Positions 18,670 through 28,048 of a stretch of DNA of 64,000 nt are shown here, in pieces. Where the stretch lies: NCBI GenBank assembly GCA_024233835.1, contig JACKPC010000002.1, forward strand, positions 457,001-521,000, given 5' to 3'. The notes beneath the pieces were generated by a model. It was not told where the DNA came from and ran no database searches. It saw nothing but the letters and a program-made list of their open reading frames with translations. Each line of letters begins with the position of its first letter. Within the stretch, counting starts at the first letter, position 1. Both the position numbers and the translations under genes were made by a program. This DNA comes from Leptospiraceae bacterium. Its GTDB lineage: Bacteria > Spirochaetota > Leptospiria > Leptospirales > Leptospiraceae.

Positions 18670-20883
18670 TTATAAGTCCCTTACACAATAAAAAATTCCT
18701 TTTTCAGTTTTGGGATGTGATACAATTCCGGTAGGTGGTAAAAACCCTTTGATATTTCCCGTATTATCTAAGTCCGTTGTTGAAGACCAAACCTTTACAT
18801 TATTTAATAATAAATTTAATGTATCTAAATAGAGAAGGTGTTGTGTTAATTCCTGGTAAGTAGGTAATCGTGTATTTTGACTGTTACAAACGTTTAATGC
18901 ATCTTTCCATGGAATATATTGAACTGTTGGTTCTACACAAGGTTGATTATTGTTATAGATAGGACAACTAAAAAACCACTCTAAGTTATTTGCACTATCT
19001 CTAATTATCCTATTGCTGTCATGGCCATCAATTGAACCACTATAAGTTATATTCGGAGTTAAAAAAGTTTGTTCATCATTTACATATATGTTTTTATTAA
19101 TTGTAACAGAAGAACTAGTATCAGAAACTACAACAGAAATGGAAAGATAAGGCCTATCATTATCCTGATAAATATTAGTATTATTTAATACCTTTTTATT
19201 TACTGTAAATGCAGCCTGATATGTTCCATAATTAGAAGGAAGAAAGGTTAAAGGACCTTTGTTTTCAATTCCCTGTGATTGACCGGAGCTTAAAACCATT
19301 AACATTAAAGTTTCCGGTTTTATATTTGATTTAATATAAATGTTTGCCGGTAATTCTTTTAATGAAATAGTATTAGAATAAATGCTTATTATGTCCTTAC
19401 CGGTATCTTGATTTGTTATACTAAAAGTTTCATTCGCATAACCATTATTTGTACTAATCATAATATTTGCTGTTTCATTTACTGTATTCGCATCCATTAA
19501 TGCTGAAAAAGTAATTTCTTTTTGATAGTAATAATTATTAGGTGTAAATGTAAGGGTTGTAGGATTTACTTTTATAGCATCATTATCACTGGTAATTGTA
19601 ACTACAGTATCCGATTCCGGTTTCGTGAATAAAGATATCTCAATTGTTTTAGAAGAACCTTCGTTTATTATAGAAGGCTCTTCGCTTAGCTTGAGACCCG
19701 GAGAAGTTGTTGCTAAAACTTGCTCATCTTCTGTATCTGCAACACAAAAAAAGGTTGAAGCATTATCCTTTATAAAATTAATAGCTCCACTGGAACTGTT
19801 ATATAGCTTTACACTGAAAGGATCATTATCACTGGTTGTTGATGTAAAAATTTCTACACCAAGATCTATTACAACATTATAACCTATAGCCTTTAAATAA
19901 GGATACATTGAATACATAAGTTCTTCATAAGTAGCCAATCGCCAGTTATAGCCTTTTAGAGTTAAACTATGACAATAAGATATCGCGTCTTTCCAAAATA
20001 AATAGCTGATTTTCCCTGAAGCACAATTTACTCCACTAAGCTTGTGAGGACAATAATTCCAGATTAATTGATTTGCTTTATCGGTAAAAGTTCCATCATA
20101 ATGAAAAACAGGATTCACGGTAGCAAATGTCTTTACCTGGTTAACATAAATTTTTTTTCCAACAGATATTGATTGAGTTGAGGCTGTAACTAAAAAATTT
20201 GAATAATCATCTACATGATAAAGATTTATATTGTTTAAAATCTTTTTATTAACCGTAAAAGCAATTTGCTCTATATTATAGTTTTCTGTAGTAAAAGTCA
20301 AAGTCTCTTTACCAACAACTCCTGTCGAAATATTAGATAATATAGTTATACTAATATCCTCAACAGGTTTTGTATTTAATTTTACTTTAATATCACTTGC
20401 TATATTTGTTAAATAGACTGTATCAGGTGTAATGCTAATCCAATCTCCTTGAGCTTCCTTATGAGTAATTTTTAGAGTTTTAGAAACATAACCATAATCT
20501 GCACTAATTTTAATATTCCCGGTTTCATCTTCCGCATTATCGTCAATCAAAGCCGCTATGGTAAAAGTCTGGTCGGAAGAATAGTTTTCGGGGGTAAAGG
20601 TTAAGGTAAGCGAATTACTACCGTTCACTTCGAGGTAGGGAGTATCACTAGTAATAGTTATAACTGCATCTGTCTCCGGGATCTTAGCAAGGTGAAATTT
20701 TATCTCTTTTTTGGTTCCCTCATCGATACTCGTAGGTTCTTCGCTCAAAGTATAGGCGGAATCAGAAGGTTTGGTTCCAAGGAGAATACCCAGTAATTTA
20801 TCAGTACCTGTAGATCCCAGCTTCTGAGGGATACAGGAAGTGACAATAAGAATCAGTATTACAAATAAAATTGCTTTTTTCAT
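18670..20883 (-). CDS. modular lipoprotein with two Lcl_C/DUF1566 domains
   Basis: The 737-residue lipoprotein has signal 'MKKAILFVILILIVTSC' with Cys17. The modules run Calx-like (about 40-140), companion beta domain (145-250), Lcl_C (255-385, 'NWRLATYEELMYS'), a second Calx-like domain ('LSEEPSIINEGSSKTI'), a second companion domain and a final Lcl_C ending 'IFYCVRDL'. Its first 153 codons are nearly the same as those of the NHL lipoprotein, while the rest differs. This is typical of domain shuffling among surface paralogues. It is first in the three-gene array; a long hairpin lies between it and the caspase gene upstream. Confidence 0.82.
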   Translation of the reverse strand: MKKAILFVILILIVTSCIPQKLGSTGTDKLLGILLGTKPSDSAYTLSEEPTSIDEGTKKEIKFHLAKIPETDAVITITSDTPYLEVNGSNSLTLTFTPENYSSDQTFTIAALIDDNAEDETGNIKISADYGYVSKTLKITHKEAQGDWISITPDTVYLTNIASDIKVKLNTKPVEDISITILSNISTGVVGKETLTFTTENYNIEQIAFTVNKKILNNINLYHVDDYSNFLVTASTQSISVGKKIYVNQVKTFATVNPVFHYDGTFTDKANQLIWNYCPHKLSGVNCASGKISYLFWKDAISYCHSLTLKGYNWRLATYEELMYSMYPYLKAIGYNVVIDLGVEIFTSTTSDNDPFSVKLYNSSSGAINFIKDNASTFFCVADTEDEQVLATTSPGLKLSEEPSIINEGSSKTIEISLFTKPESDTVVTITSDNDAIKVNPTTLTFTPNNYYYQKEITFSALMDANTVNETANIMISTNNGYANETFSITNQDTGKDIISIYSNTISLKELPANIYIKSNIKPETLMLMVLSSGQSQGIENKGPLTFLPSNYGTYQAAFTVNKKVLNNTNIYQDNDRPYLSISVVVSDTSSSVTINKNIYVNDEQTFLTPNITYSGSIDGHDSNRIIRDSANNLEWFFSCPIYNNNQPCVEPTVQYIPWKDALNVCNSQNTRLPTYQELTQHLLYLDTLNLLLNNVKVWSSTTDLDNTGNIKGFLPPTGIVSHPKTEKGIFYCVRDL
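20425..20883 (-). repeat. 459-base duplicated 5' module, copy B
   Basis: This is the partner of 14370-14828: same length, no gaps and high identity. It includes the start codon, signal peptide and first beta-sandwich domain. Confidence 0.85.
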
Positions 20884-20940
20884 AACTCTCTCCTGAAAAC
20901 AAATCTCATTAGCAAATATAACAATTCAAAACTTAAAATT

Positions 20941-21019
20941 TATCATTAAAAGTATCCGCTCATCCTACTGACTACCGGTTTAAATCGGTAGTCAGTAGGA
21001 TGAGCGGATATCATTAAAA
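20941..21019. repeat. 25-bp perfect hairpin flanked by 11-bp direct repeats
   Basis: The arms at 20953-20977 and 20986-21010 are perfectly complementary over 25 bp around an 8-base centre (GTTTAAAT). The element is bracketed by the direct repeat TATCATTAAAA (20941-20951 and 21009-21019). It lies immediately after the caspase stop codon (TAA, 21016-21014). On the minus strand the hairpin is followed by CTTTTAATG, so it can serve as a weak-tailed terminator. The direct repeats also fit a small inserted element. Confidence 0.7.
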
Positions 21020-22750
21020 TCGATAAGTTAATTGAAACCCTCCGTATGATTCCAATTGGAAATTTTGTTTTCGAGTTCCATAATCCATTCCAACAGAAAT
21101 CTCATCTATTTTTTTATATTTAAAAAAGTAATAAGAATCAAATACATTCCAGGCCCAGAAGCCAACAAGTGCTCCCAGAATAATATTAGTTTTTTTGAAT
21201 TGAGAATTATACGAAGACTCCGCAGATTGTTTCATAAAAAAATTGAATGCTGATGTCTCTCCCACATTTCTAGAATAAGGAATTAGAGGAACACTGCTAT
21301 AGGCAGCTCTCAGATTTTGAAGCTGATGATAATTCGAATAATAGTATCCCAGACCCAGAAGGCCTATCGCAAAATAAGGGTAACCAACCGACATTCCAAG
21401 TTTTTTTCTTTGATTCACATGCTGGCCCCAACCCGGAACAAGAGCAGAACGCAGGGCGATTTCGTACTCAGTATAAATCTTTGGAAGAGGAATATCGGCG
21501 AGACTATGCTCGGGATCTCCGGCAGCTGCCGTAAGGGCGAGATCTCCAAATTGTTCACCATAAATTTTAGTAAAAGGTAATTGCTCATTCGGATAGTTTT
21601 TAATCGACCATTGCCTCATCTGGTCTTCAAGATAGCGTTTTATCTCAGAAAATGTAACCACTCCATCCCGATTGCCATATTTTCCTTTATCTGCTTCCCC
21701 TTCCATTCCCCTGATAAGAAACTCAGTAAATATTCCGTTGTTTTTCCCTTCGAAACTGGGCTTTCCGGCTTTTGTGGAAAAAACAGTAGCACCTACTTCC
21801 GATGCAGCAAATTCCTGGTTTTTTAAACGATTACTCACAGTTGATTTTGTTTTACTTTTCACAAGACGGCAGGCATCAAGCATGAGTAAGGATTTTTTTA
21901 CTTTATATTCTTTTAATTTATCAACAATGTCCTGGATTTTTACTCCGGAAGAAATCTGGTCACTCTCCCTGGCATCTGTTGGCAGGAGATATCCATTTTC
22001 AAAATTATCCGAAACTCCGTGACCGGAAAAGAAGAATAGGAAAAAATCTTCCTTCTTTAAGCTTTTTATGATACCGTTTAATTTGGTCTCAATTTTATTT
22101 TTTGTTGGATAATGAAGGTCTGTATGGTCAATTGCATCTGTCATCAGATAGACTTCGAAATCACCATAGGTTTTTAAAATATCTCTAATCCGGATGGCAT
22201 CGTTCCGAGCTTTCTCAAGATTAGCTATATTAGCATCTTCATATCTATTTACACCCACAATAACCGCTATTCGACGACCGGCATTCCCATCCAGATTCGA
22301 AAGTCCGTATCCTTCTCCTTCCTTTCCACTTCCTTTCGTAGCGAGTGTATATTTGGGTTCTTCCGTCATCTTCGATTCAGTGGTTTCTATTTCACTTCCA
22401 GTTCCTACCGGCACATCTACTTTCTTTTCTTCTCCAGTATTTTTTTCAGGAACTGTAGCTTCTGTTCCTTCCGGATCCCCTGATTTGTCTGTACCATCAG
22501 TTTTCTTTCCATTTTCTAAAGGTGAATTATTTTTACTGGATGCCTGAGCTCGGTTTTTCATATTTTGTTTATTCGAGTTTTGGGTTTTTTGTTTTGCCTT
22601 TCCTTCATTTTCTATAAATTCATAAAGAGTCGTTTTCTTCTCGGAATATAGAACAAACGGAAATAAAAATAAAACAATAGCCCAATAGATTACCAGAAAA
22701 GTACTTCCGTTTTTTAGTTTCAAATCTTTCATCTTATATGCCTGATACAT
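21014..22750 (-). CDS. membrane-attached or exported caspase-like (C14) protein with DUF5683-like C-terminus
   Basis: The 578-residue protein has a hydrophobic segment at 18-35 (signal peptide or anchor) and a polar linker (about 40-155) rich in Lys, Asn, Glu and Thr. A caspase/metacaspase p20-like domain (about 158-345) follows: strand 'RRIAVIVGVNRYEDANI', catalytic His244 in 'FFFSGHGVSDN' and catalytic Cys294 in 'LLMLDACR'. The C-terminus (about 430-578) has 'RSALVPGWGQHVNQRKKLG' and two hydrophobic segments, resembling DUF5683-type membrane domains. The Met at residue 7 is an alternative start. It lies 25 bases after the SEFIR-STAND-WD40 gene, so the two are almost certainly co-transcribed. 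His and Cys are both intact, so it is probably an active protease. Confidence 0.85.
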   Translation of the reverse strand: MYQAYKMKDLKLKNGSTFLVIYWAIVLFLFPFVLYSEKKTTLYEFIENEGKAKQKTQNSNKQNMKNRAQASSKNNSPLENGKKTDGTDKSGDPEGTEATVPEKNTGEEKKVDVPVGTGSEIETTESKMTEEPKYTLATKGSGKEGEGYGLSNLDGNAGRRIAVIVGVNRYEDANIANLEKARNDAIRIRDILKTYGDFEVYLMTDAIDHTDLHYPTKNKIETKLNGIIKSLKKEDFFLFFFSGHGVSDNFENGYLLPTDARESDQISSGVKIQDIVDKLKEYKVKKSLLMLDACRLVKSKTKSTVSNRLKNQEFAASEVGATVFSTKAGKPSFEGKNNGIFTEFLIRGMEGEADKGKYGNRDGVVTFSEIKRYLEDQMRQWSIKNYPNEQLPFTKIYGEQFGDLALTAAAGDPEHSLADIPLPKIYTEYEIALRSALVPGWGQHVNQRKKLGMSVGYPYFAIGLLGLGYYYSNYHQLQNLRAAYSSVPLIPYSRNVGETSAFNFFMKQSAESSYNSQFKKTNIILGALVGFWAWNVFDSYYFFKYKKIDEISVGMDYGTRKQNFQLESYGGFQLTYRF

Positions 22751-22775
22751 TTAATTAGAGACCTGCATATTTTTC

Positions 22776-25700
22776 CTAATTAAATTTCCTTTCTTTAATC
22801 TGTTGTATCAATTTTCTATCTCCTCTTTCTTCTGCCAGCCTTTCTGCTTTTATGTTGATAGTTTTTGCTTTTAGTAAATTTCTATTTCTCAGATATACCT
22901 CTGCCAGCAGGTTAAGAATATATGGATCTTCCTTAGAAATTTCTAAACCTTTAAGACAGGCCTGTAGAGCTAATTGTAAATCGATCCTACCCCCCCCACC
23001 CCTGTTTAATTCATTGTATGCGATTGCATAGTAATATAGTGCAGTATTGGGAGTGGGATTCTCATCAGGCTTAATTTCTGAAATTTCTTTTCTTTCCAGT
23101 ATATCAAATAACTCGGTGACCTGCCTTTTTCTTTCTGTGAACTGGTTTTTCTTTCCAAAGAATAACAAATCCTCCCTGCTGAGAATATTTTTCATATAAG
23201 AGGATACTCTTTTTTCATGAAAAGAATCAACAAATTTATTCTCTTCTCGACTCTTCTTGTTTGCTTTCTCTTCTTTTAAAACCAGTTCCTTTAATTCATT
23301 ATTATACTTAATTGCATTTAACTTATCATTCATAAGAATATAAATCCAACTAAGAGTTTCCAAATTTTCCCAAAACTTTGGTTGAAGCTCATAACTTCTT
23401 AAAGAGAATTTTAAAGCTAGTTGTAGATCGTTTTCATCGGGATTATCCCTGAAAGCAAGATATCTGGCTGCCGAATGACAGAGGGTATAATTGTCTTCTA
23501 TCAGGGGAAAGGCTTTTTGATAGTCCCTGTTTTTTAAGTAGAGCATCCCCAGTTCAATTTTCGCCGGTTGTAGTTTCGGGTTTATCTCCAGTGCTTTTTT
23601 ATAATCTGAAATTGCTTCTTCTAATTTTTCTTTACTTAATTCGGTATCATTCGTATTTTTTTCAAAATAGTGTCTGGCCTGGTTCAAGTATAAATATTCT
23701 TTCTGTTTTTCAAAAGTAAGAACCGGGTTTTCCGGTTTATCATTTATCTCCGGTTTATGATTCATTGCTACTTTACAATTTTCTTGTATTTCTGAAAGCT
23801 CATTTGCCGGATATAAATTTTTCTGATTACTTGACCAGTGCTGCATCTGCAAATTCAACTGTTCACAGGCATAAGGAAGTAAAAAAGGAATGCTGAAATC
23901 CCAGAGCTTTACAGTACTGTCATCTGATGAGGAAATCAGCTTTTTTCCATCCGGGTTAAAATGCACAGCAGTAACAGCGTATTGATGCCCTGTAAGACTA
24001 CGAATTTCCTTTCCGATTTCAAGATCCCAGATCCTTATGGTTCTGTCTCCCGAACCGGTAACCAGAAGTTCTCCATTCGGACTAAAATCCAAAGAATAAA
24101 TATAACTACTATGCCCTATAAGGGTATTTAATTCTTTACCTGTATTTGAATTCCATAATTTTATAGACATATCTTTTGAAACAGACGCCAAAATTTTTCC
24201 ATCAGGACTGAATAAGACGCCCATCACGTAATCCTTGTGACCGAACAGAGTCTGTTTTTCTTTTCCGGATTTCACATCCCAGAGTTTGATAGTTTTATCA
24301 TCAGAAGCTGAAGCAAGAGTTTGTCCATCCGGACTAAAAGCTATACTCCAAACATCTCCTGCATGTCCTTTTAAAGTTTTTATTTCTTTACCGGAACTTA
24401 CATCCCATAATTTTATAGTATTGTCCAGGGAAGCAGAAGCAATGATTTCATCGTTCGGACTGAAGCTTACACTTTTTATATAACTCCTGTGACCGATGAG
24501 TGTTCGTATTTCTATGCCGGAAGCCAGATCCCAGAGCTTAATACTTTTATCAGCGGAACCGGAAGCCAGGATTTTTCCATCTTTGCTAATACTAATACTC
24601 ATCACTGCATGGGTATGACCTTTTAAAGTGAGGTATTCTTTATTAGAATTAGTTTTCCATATTTTTATGGTTCTATCCGCAGAAGCTGTCGCAAATGTCT
24701 TTCCATCAGGGCTAAATTTCACAGCGAATACACTGTCATAATGGGAAGAAAACGAACGCTCTTTCTGTTTTGGCTGAATATCCCAAATCTTCACTGTTTC
24801 ATCATCGGATGCTGATACTATCAGTTTAGCATCTGTGGTAAAAAATAAGCTATTCACAAAACTACTGTGTCCGATTAAGGAATGCAGCTCATCCCCGGTA
24901 TTACTATTCCAGAGTTTTATACTCAGATCAGCGGAACCGGAAGCTATATTCTTTCCATCGGGGCTATAAGCTACTGTAAAAACACCTTCCTTATGACCTT
25001 TCAGAGTCCGAAGATTTCGAGCAGTTTTAATATCCCATATCTTCACTGTCATATCCCAGGAAGAAGAAACCAGGCTTTTTCCATCCGGGCTAAGATCAAT
25101 ATCACTGATAGCGGCTGAATGCCCTTTTAAAATTACAGGTTTAACTCTAGAATTTAATTTCCATATTCTTATAGTCTTATCATAAGAAGAAGATATTACT
25201 GTATTTGGTTCATTCGGAATGAGTAATATATCACTTATCCCTCCTTCATGTCCTGTAAGAATTTTAGTTTCAAGTCCCGTTTTTAAATCCCAGAATCGAA
25301 TAGTTTTATCGAGAGAGCCACTAACAAGAGAAGCATCCGGATTAAGGTTTAAAACGGTAACTGCCTCTGTATGGCCTTTGATCGTTTTCAGTTCTTTTCC
25401 GGTTTTCAAGTCCCAAATCTTTATTGTTTTATCATAAGAACCACTTATTAAAATATCTTCACTCGGGCTAAAAACAAGTGCTACTACAGGCTTTGTATGG
25501 CCCTCTAAAATAAACAGTTCTTTAGCTGATTTTATATCCCAGAGAATGATGCGGTTATCATCAGAGGCGGAAGCGAAACGTTTTCCATCCGGAGAAAGGA
25601 GGACTTTTTTAACTCCTTTTTTATGAGTACTCAAACTTAAAATCTCAAGTGCTGTTCCAAAGGGATACATTTCAGGTTTTGAATATACTTCCGGTTTTTG

Positions 25701-27932
25701 CATGTTATAGACGTAACTATATAAAGTAGAAAGAATATTCACTTTTATTTTAGCATATTTATCTGAAATATTAACTCCCTTAAAACCGGCCTTTAATAAT
25801 TCATAATAATTATGCATATAGTCTTTTTTGGTTTTATAAGAAGACTCTAAAAATAATGCATCTGAATTTAATTTATTGGCCTGGGCATCTTTCATTTTAT
25901 TCCAGGAAAACCAGCTCAAACCTGATGCGATGATTAAACCGATAAGAGAAGCAAGCATGATACGAAATTGTAGCCTTCGTTTTCTTTCACTTTCCTCACG
26001 TTCTCTCTGAATTTCTCGATTCCTCGCTTCTTCTTTTTCCCGGATTTCCCTTTCTCGATTTTCTACAGATGTATGAATAAAATCTTTTTGTTCAGGGCTG
26101 ATGTCGTCGGATTTTTTAGATAACCATTCTTCTGCTTCTAAAAGCTTATTCCCCTTCATCAGGTTCCCATCGATTTTCTCTTCCTTCCAGACTTTTAAAA
26201 TCCCATTGAGACTTTCCTGCCAGAGACGGAAGGCTCTATTACTATCCATCCAGGTCCTTAACAGACCCCATTCTCGTATCAGGGCTTCGTGAACAACTTC
26301 TGCGGTAATCTCTCCGGTAGTAGTTCTATTTGTAACGATTAACCTTTCATCAGCTAATTTCTTAATAAGTTTGAAGTTTTCCTCACCGATTTCGGCCATA
26401 GTAGCAATTTTCCGGGTATCACCGGTACCTGAACCCGGTTGCACTAATTGAACAAAAATCTTCTTTACTTTTTCCTTATCTGAAGGATTTAATTCTTCAT
26501 ACACATCATCTGCATGTTTTACAAGAGCTCCTTTCACTCCACCAAGTTTTTCATAATCGGAGATAGTCATAATCCCCCGATCTTCGATTTCCTGTTTCTT
26601 CCAGAGTTCTAAAAGACAGAACTCTAATAGTGGTAAATTACCCGGCTCTTCTCCGATAGCCTGTATAATCAACTCAGATAGGCCGTTTTCTAGATTAAGT
26701 CCGGTTTCAATTGCAGGCTTTTCAATCGAAGCTGTCAATTCTTCTGAATTCATCGGTCCGATAATCAGTTTTTTTATATAGGCCTCAGTGTCTGCATTGT
26801 CGGTGAATATCGGAGCTGTATTTGGATTTCCCAGGGCTCGACCCAAAAAGTCAATCCGCATGGTTAATAAAAGTTTGCAACCCGGATCCTTTTCCTCATG
26901 TAATAATTTGGCTAAATCTAAAAAATTATTCAAAAATAATTTAGTTTTATCCTCTTCGTAAGAGAGAGTCAAAAGTTCCTCAAACTGGTCGACAAAGATT
27001 AATACATTTTTCTTGGTTTTGATTCTAAATTGTTTTATAAGACCGGTAAGGCTCACTTTCTCAGCCAGGAAACTACCGATAACTTCTGATGCTTTTGCAT
27101 CTCTATCTTCGTTAGATATTTTTTTTCCCTTGACTGTAAAGAATGAATCTACAATCGAGTAAGCCATAGAGTTAATAGGGTTTAAACCCGGTCTCATTTT
27201 TAAAACAATAGTATTATCATTTTTTTTATAATGAGGTATTAAGCCCGCATAAATGACCGAAGACTTTCCACTTCCTGAAGGACCGATGACAGCTACCAGG
27301 GATTTGCTTTCTACTTCCTGGATTAACTTTTCAGTAAAACTTTCCCTGCCATAAAAATACTGGGAATCTTCCTCTCTAAAAGGAGCCAGACCTCGATAAG
27401 GACAAATTTTCGTATACGCTTTTTTAGTTTTAAGTTTTACCTGAGGTTTATCAGATTCCTGAAGGATATGCCTGTATAGTTTTTCAAAACCCTCCGGATT
27501 TTCCTTCTCATTCATATTATAAGAAGTATACTGCTTGAGTTGGACCGGAATACATTCCTTGTCCTTCTCCATATAAACGATGGGAATGAATTTTCCTCCT
27601 TCGTTTCTATTGCCCAGTTGGTAGAGAATATTTGTAACCAGATCAGCCTGCCAGATAAAATCTCGATTGGCAATAGAACTTATTTTTTTATCAGCCAGAT
27701 TCTTATAATTTTCTGTATAAACAACTAAAACATAATCAGACTCTTCTACTTGATTTATTGCCCAATGTGTCCAGCCCTCAGGGGGAGAAATTTCATACTG
27801 ATCAATATTACAATCTATACCATATTCTCTTAATAAATCCGAGAAATTTCGTATCCGTTCCTTATGTTCCTCACTGTCCCAGGTGTAACTAATAAAGGCC
27901 CGGGGGGGTAATTCTTCGATCTCTTCTGCCAT
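22776..27932 (-). CDS. SEFIR-STAND NTPase-TM-WD40-TPR signalling protein
   Basis: The frame reaches 28007, but the ATG at 27932 has an AAGGAA ribosome site and matches the MAEE start of the other SEFIR gene, giving 1718 residues. The SEFIR domain covers 10-158 ('RAFISYTWDSEEHKERI'). The STAND NTPase starts near 177 ('CPYRGLAPF', 'YFYGRE') with Walker A GPSGSGKSS (217-225) and Walker B LIFVDQFEE (311-319), and a winged-helix-like region continues to about 560. A charged coiled coil (625-653) leads into one TM helix (about 656-676). Fourteen WD40 repeats (about 766-1355) make two seven-bladed propellers, followed by TPR-like helices to the end. It heads the operon with the caspase. The WD40 half probably senses and the SEFIR/NTPase half oligomerises; this is inferred from family knowledge. 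Confidence 0.88.
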   Translation of the reverse strand: MAEEIEELPPRAFISYTWDSEEHKERIRNFSDLLREYGIDCNIDQYEISPPEGWTHWAINQVEESDYVLVVYTENYKNLADKKISSIANRDFIWQADLVTNILYQLGNRNEGGKFIPIVYMEKDKECIPVQLKQYTSYNMNEKENPEGFEKLYRHILQESDKPQVKLKTKKAYTKICPYRGLAPFREEDSQYFYGRESFTEKLIQEVESKSLVAVIGPSGSGKSSVIYAGLIPHYKKNDNTIVLKMRPGLNPINSMAYSIVDSFFTVKGKKISNEDRDAKASEVIGSFLAEKVSLTGLIKQFRIKTKKNVLIFVDQFEELLTLSYEEDKTKLFLNNFLDLAKLLHEEKDPGCKLLLTMRIDFLGRALGNPNTAPIFTDNADTEAYIKKLIIGPMNSEELTASIEKPAIETGLNLENGLSELIIQAIGEEPGNLPLLEFCLLELWKKQEIEDRGIMTISDYEKLGGVKGALVKHADDVYEELNPSDKEKVKKIFVQLVQPGSGTGDTRKIATMAEIGEENFKLIKKLADERLIVTNRTTTGEITAEVVHEALIREWGLLRTWMDSNRAFRLWQESLNGILKVWKEEKIDGNLMKGNKLLEAEEWLSKKSDDISPEQKDFIHTSVENREREIREKEEARNREIQREREESERKRRLQFRIMLASLIGLIIASGLSWFSWNKMKDAQANKLNSDALFLESSYKTKKDYMHNYYELLKAGFKGVNISDKYAKIKVNILSTLYSYVYNMQKPEVYSKPEMYPFGTALEILSLSTHKKGVKKVLLSPDGKRFASASDDNRIILWDIKSAKELFILEGHTKPVVALVFSPSEDILISGSYDKTIKIWDLKTGKELKTIKGHTEAVTVLNLNPDASLVSGSLDKTIRFWDLKTGLETKILTGHEGGISDILLIPNEPNTVISSSYDKTIRIWKLNSRVKPVILKGHSAAISDIDLSPDGKSLVSSSWDMTVKIWDIKTARNLRTLKGHKEGVFTVAYSPDGKNIASGSADLSIKLWNSNTGDELHSLIGHSSFVNSLFFTTDAKLIVSASDDETVKIWDIQPKQKERSFSSHYDSVFAVKFSPDGKTFATASADRTIKIWKTNSNKEYLTLKGHTHAVMSISISKDGKILASGSADKSIKLWDLASGIEIRTLIGHRSYIKSVSFSPNDEIIASASLDNTIKLWDVSSGKEIKTLKGHAGDVWSIAFSPDGQTLASASDDKTIKLWDVKSGKEKQTLFGHKDYVMGVLFSPDGKILASVSKDMSIKLWNSNTGKELNTLIGHSSYIYSLDFSPNGELLVTGSGDRTIRIWDLEIGKEIRSLTGHQYAVTAVHFNPDGKKLISSSDDSTVKLWDFSIPFLLPYACEQLNLQMQHWSSNQKNLYPANELSEIQENCKVAMNHKPEINDKPENPVLTFEKQKEYLYLNQARHYFEKNTNDTELSKEKLEEAISDYKKALEINPKLQPAKIELGMLYLKNRDYQKAFPLIEDNYTLCHSAARYLAFRDNPDENDLQLALKFSLRSYELQPKFWENLETLSWIYILMNDKLNAIKYNNELKELVLKEEKANKKSREENKFVDSFHEKRVSSYMKNILSREDLLFFGKKNQFTERKRQVTELFDILERKEISEIKPDENPTPNTALYYYAIAYNELNRGGGGRIDLQLALQACLKGLEISKEDPYILNLLAEVYLRNRNLLKAKTINIKAERLAEERGDRKLIQQIKERKFN

Positions 27933-27986
27933 TGTATTCCTTAAAAGAGCATAGGCTAAATTTTTATATAAATGTAAAATAAGGGG

Positions 27987-28016
27987 ATTGTAAGAGATAG
28001 TTTCCAATTCTTACAA
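27987..28016 (-). promoter_or_regulatory. SEFIR-STAND operon promoter inside an inverted repeat
   Basis: On the minus strand TTGTAA (28016-28011), an 18-base spacer and TACAAT (27992-27987) make a likely promoter about 55 bases before the ATG. The arms TTGTAAGA (27988-27995) and TCTTACAA (28009-28016) form an inverted repeat over both boxes, similar in layout to the other SEFIR promoter but different in sequence. Confidence 0.5.
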
Positions 28017-28048
28017 CACATTTTTTCAGTTATTAAAAGAATTAAGAA

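Noticed and set aside
21056..22547. Several plus-strand ORFs of 65-117 codons opposite the caspase gene
   Set aside because: They are antisense shadows of an intact, motif-bearing frame and have no ribosome sites.
24286..26292. Plus-strand ORFs opposite the WD40 region
   Set aside because: They recur with WD40 repeat periodicity, as expected for antisense shadows of a repetitive coding sequence.
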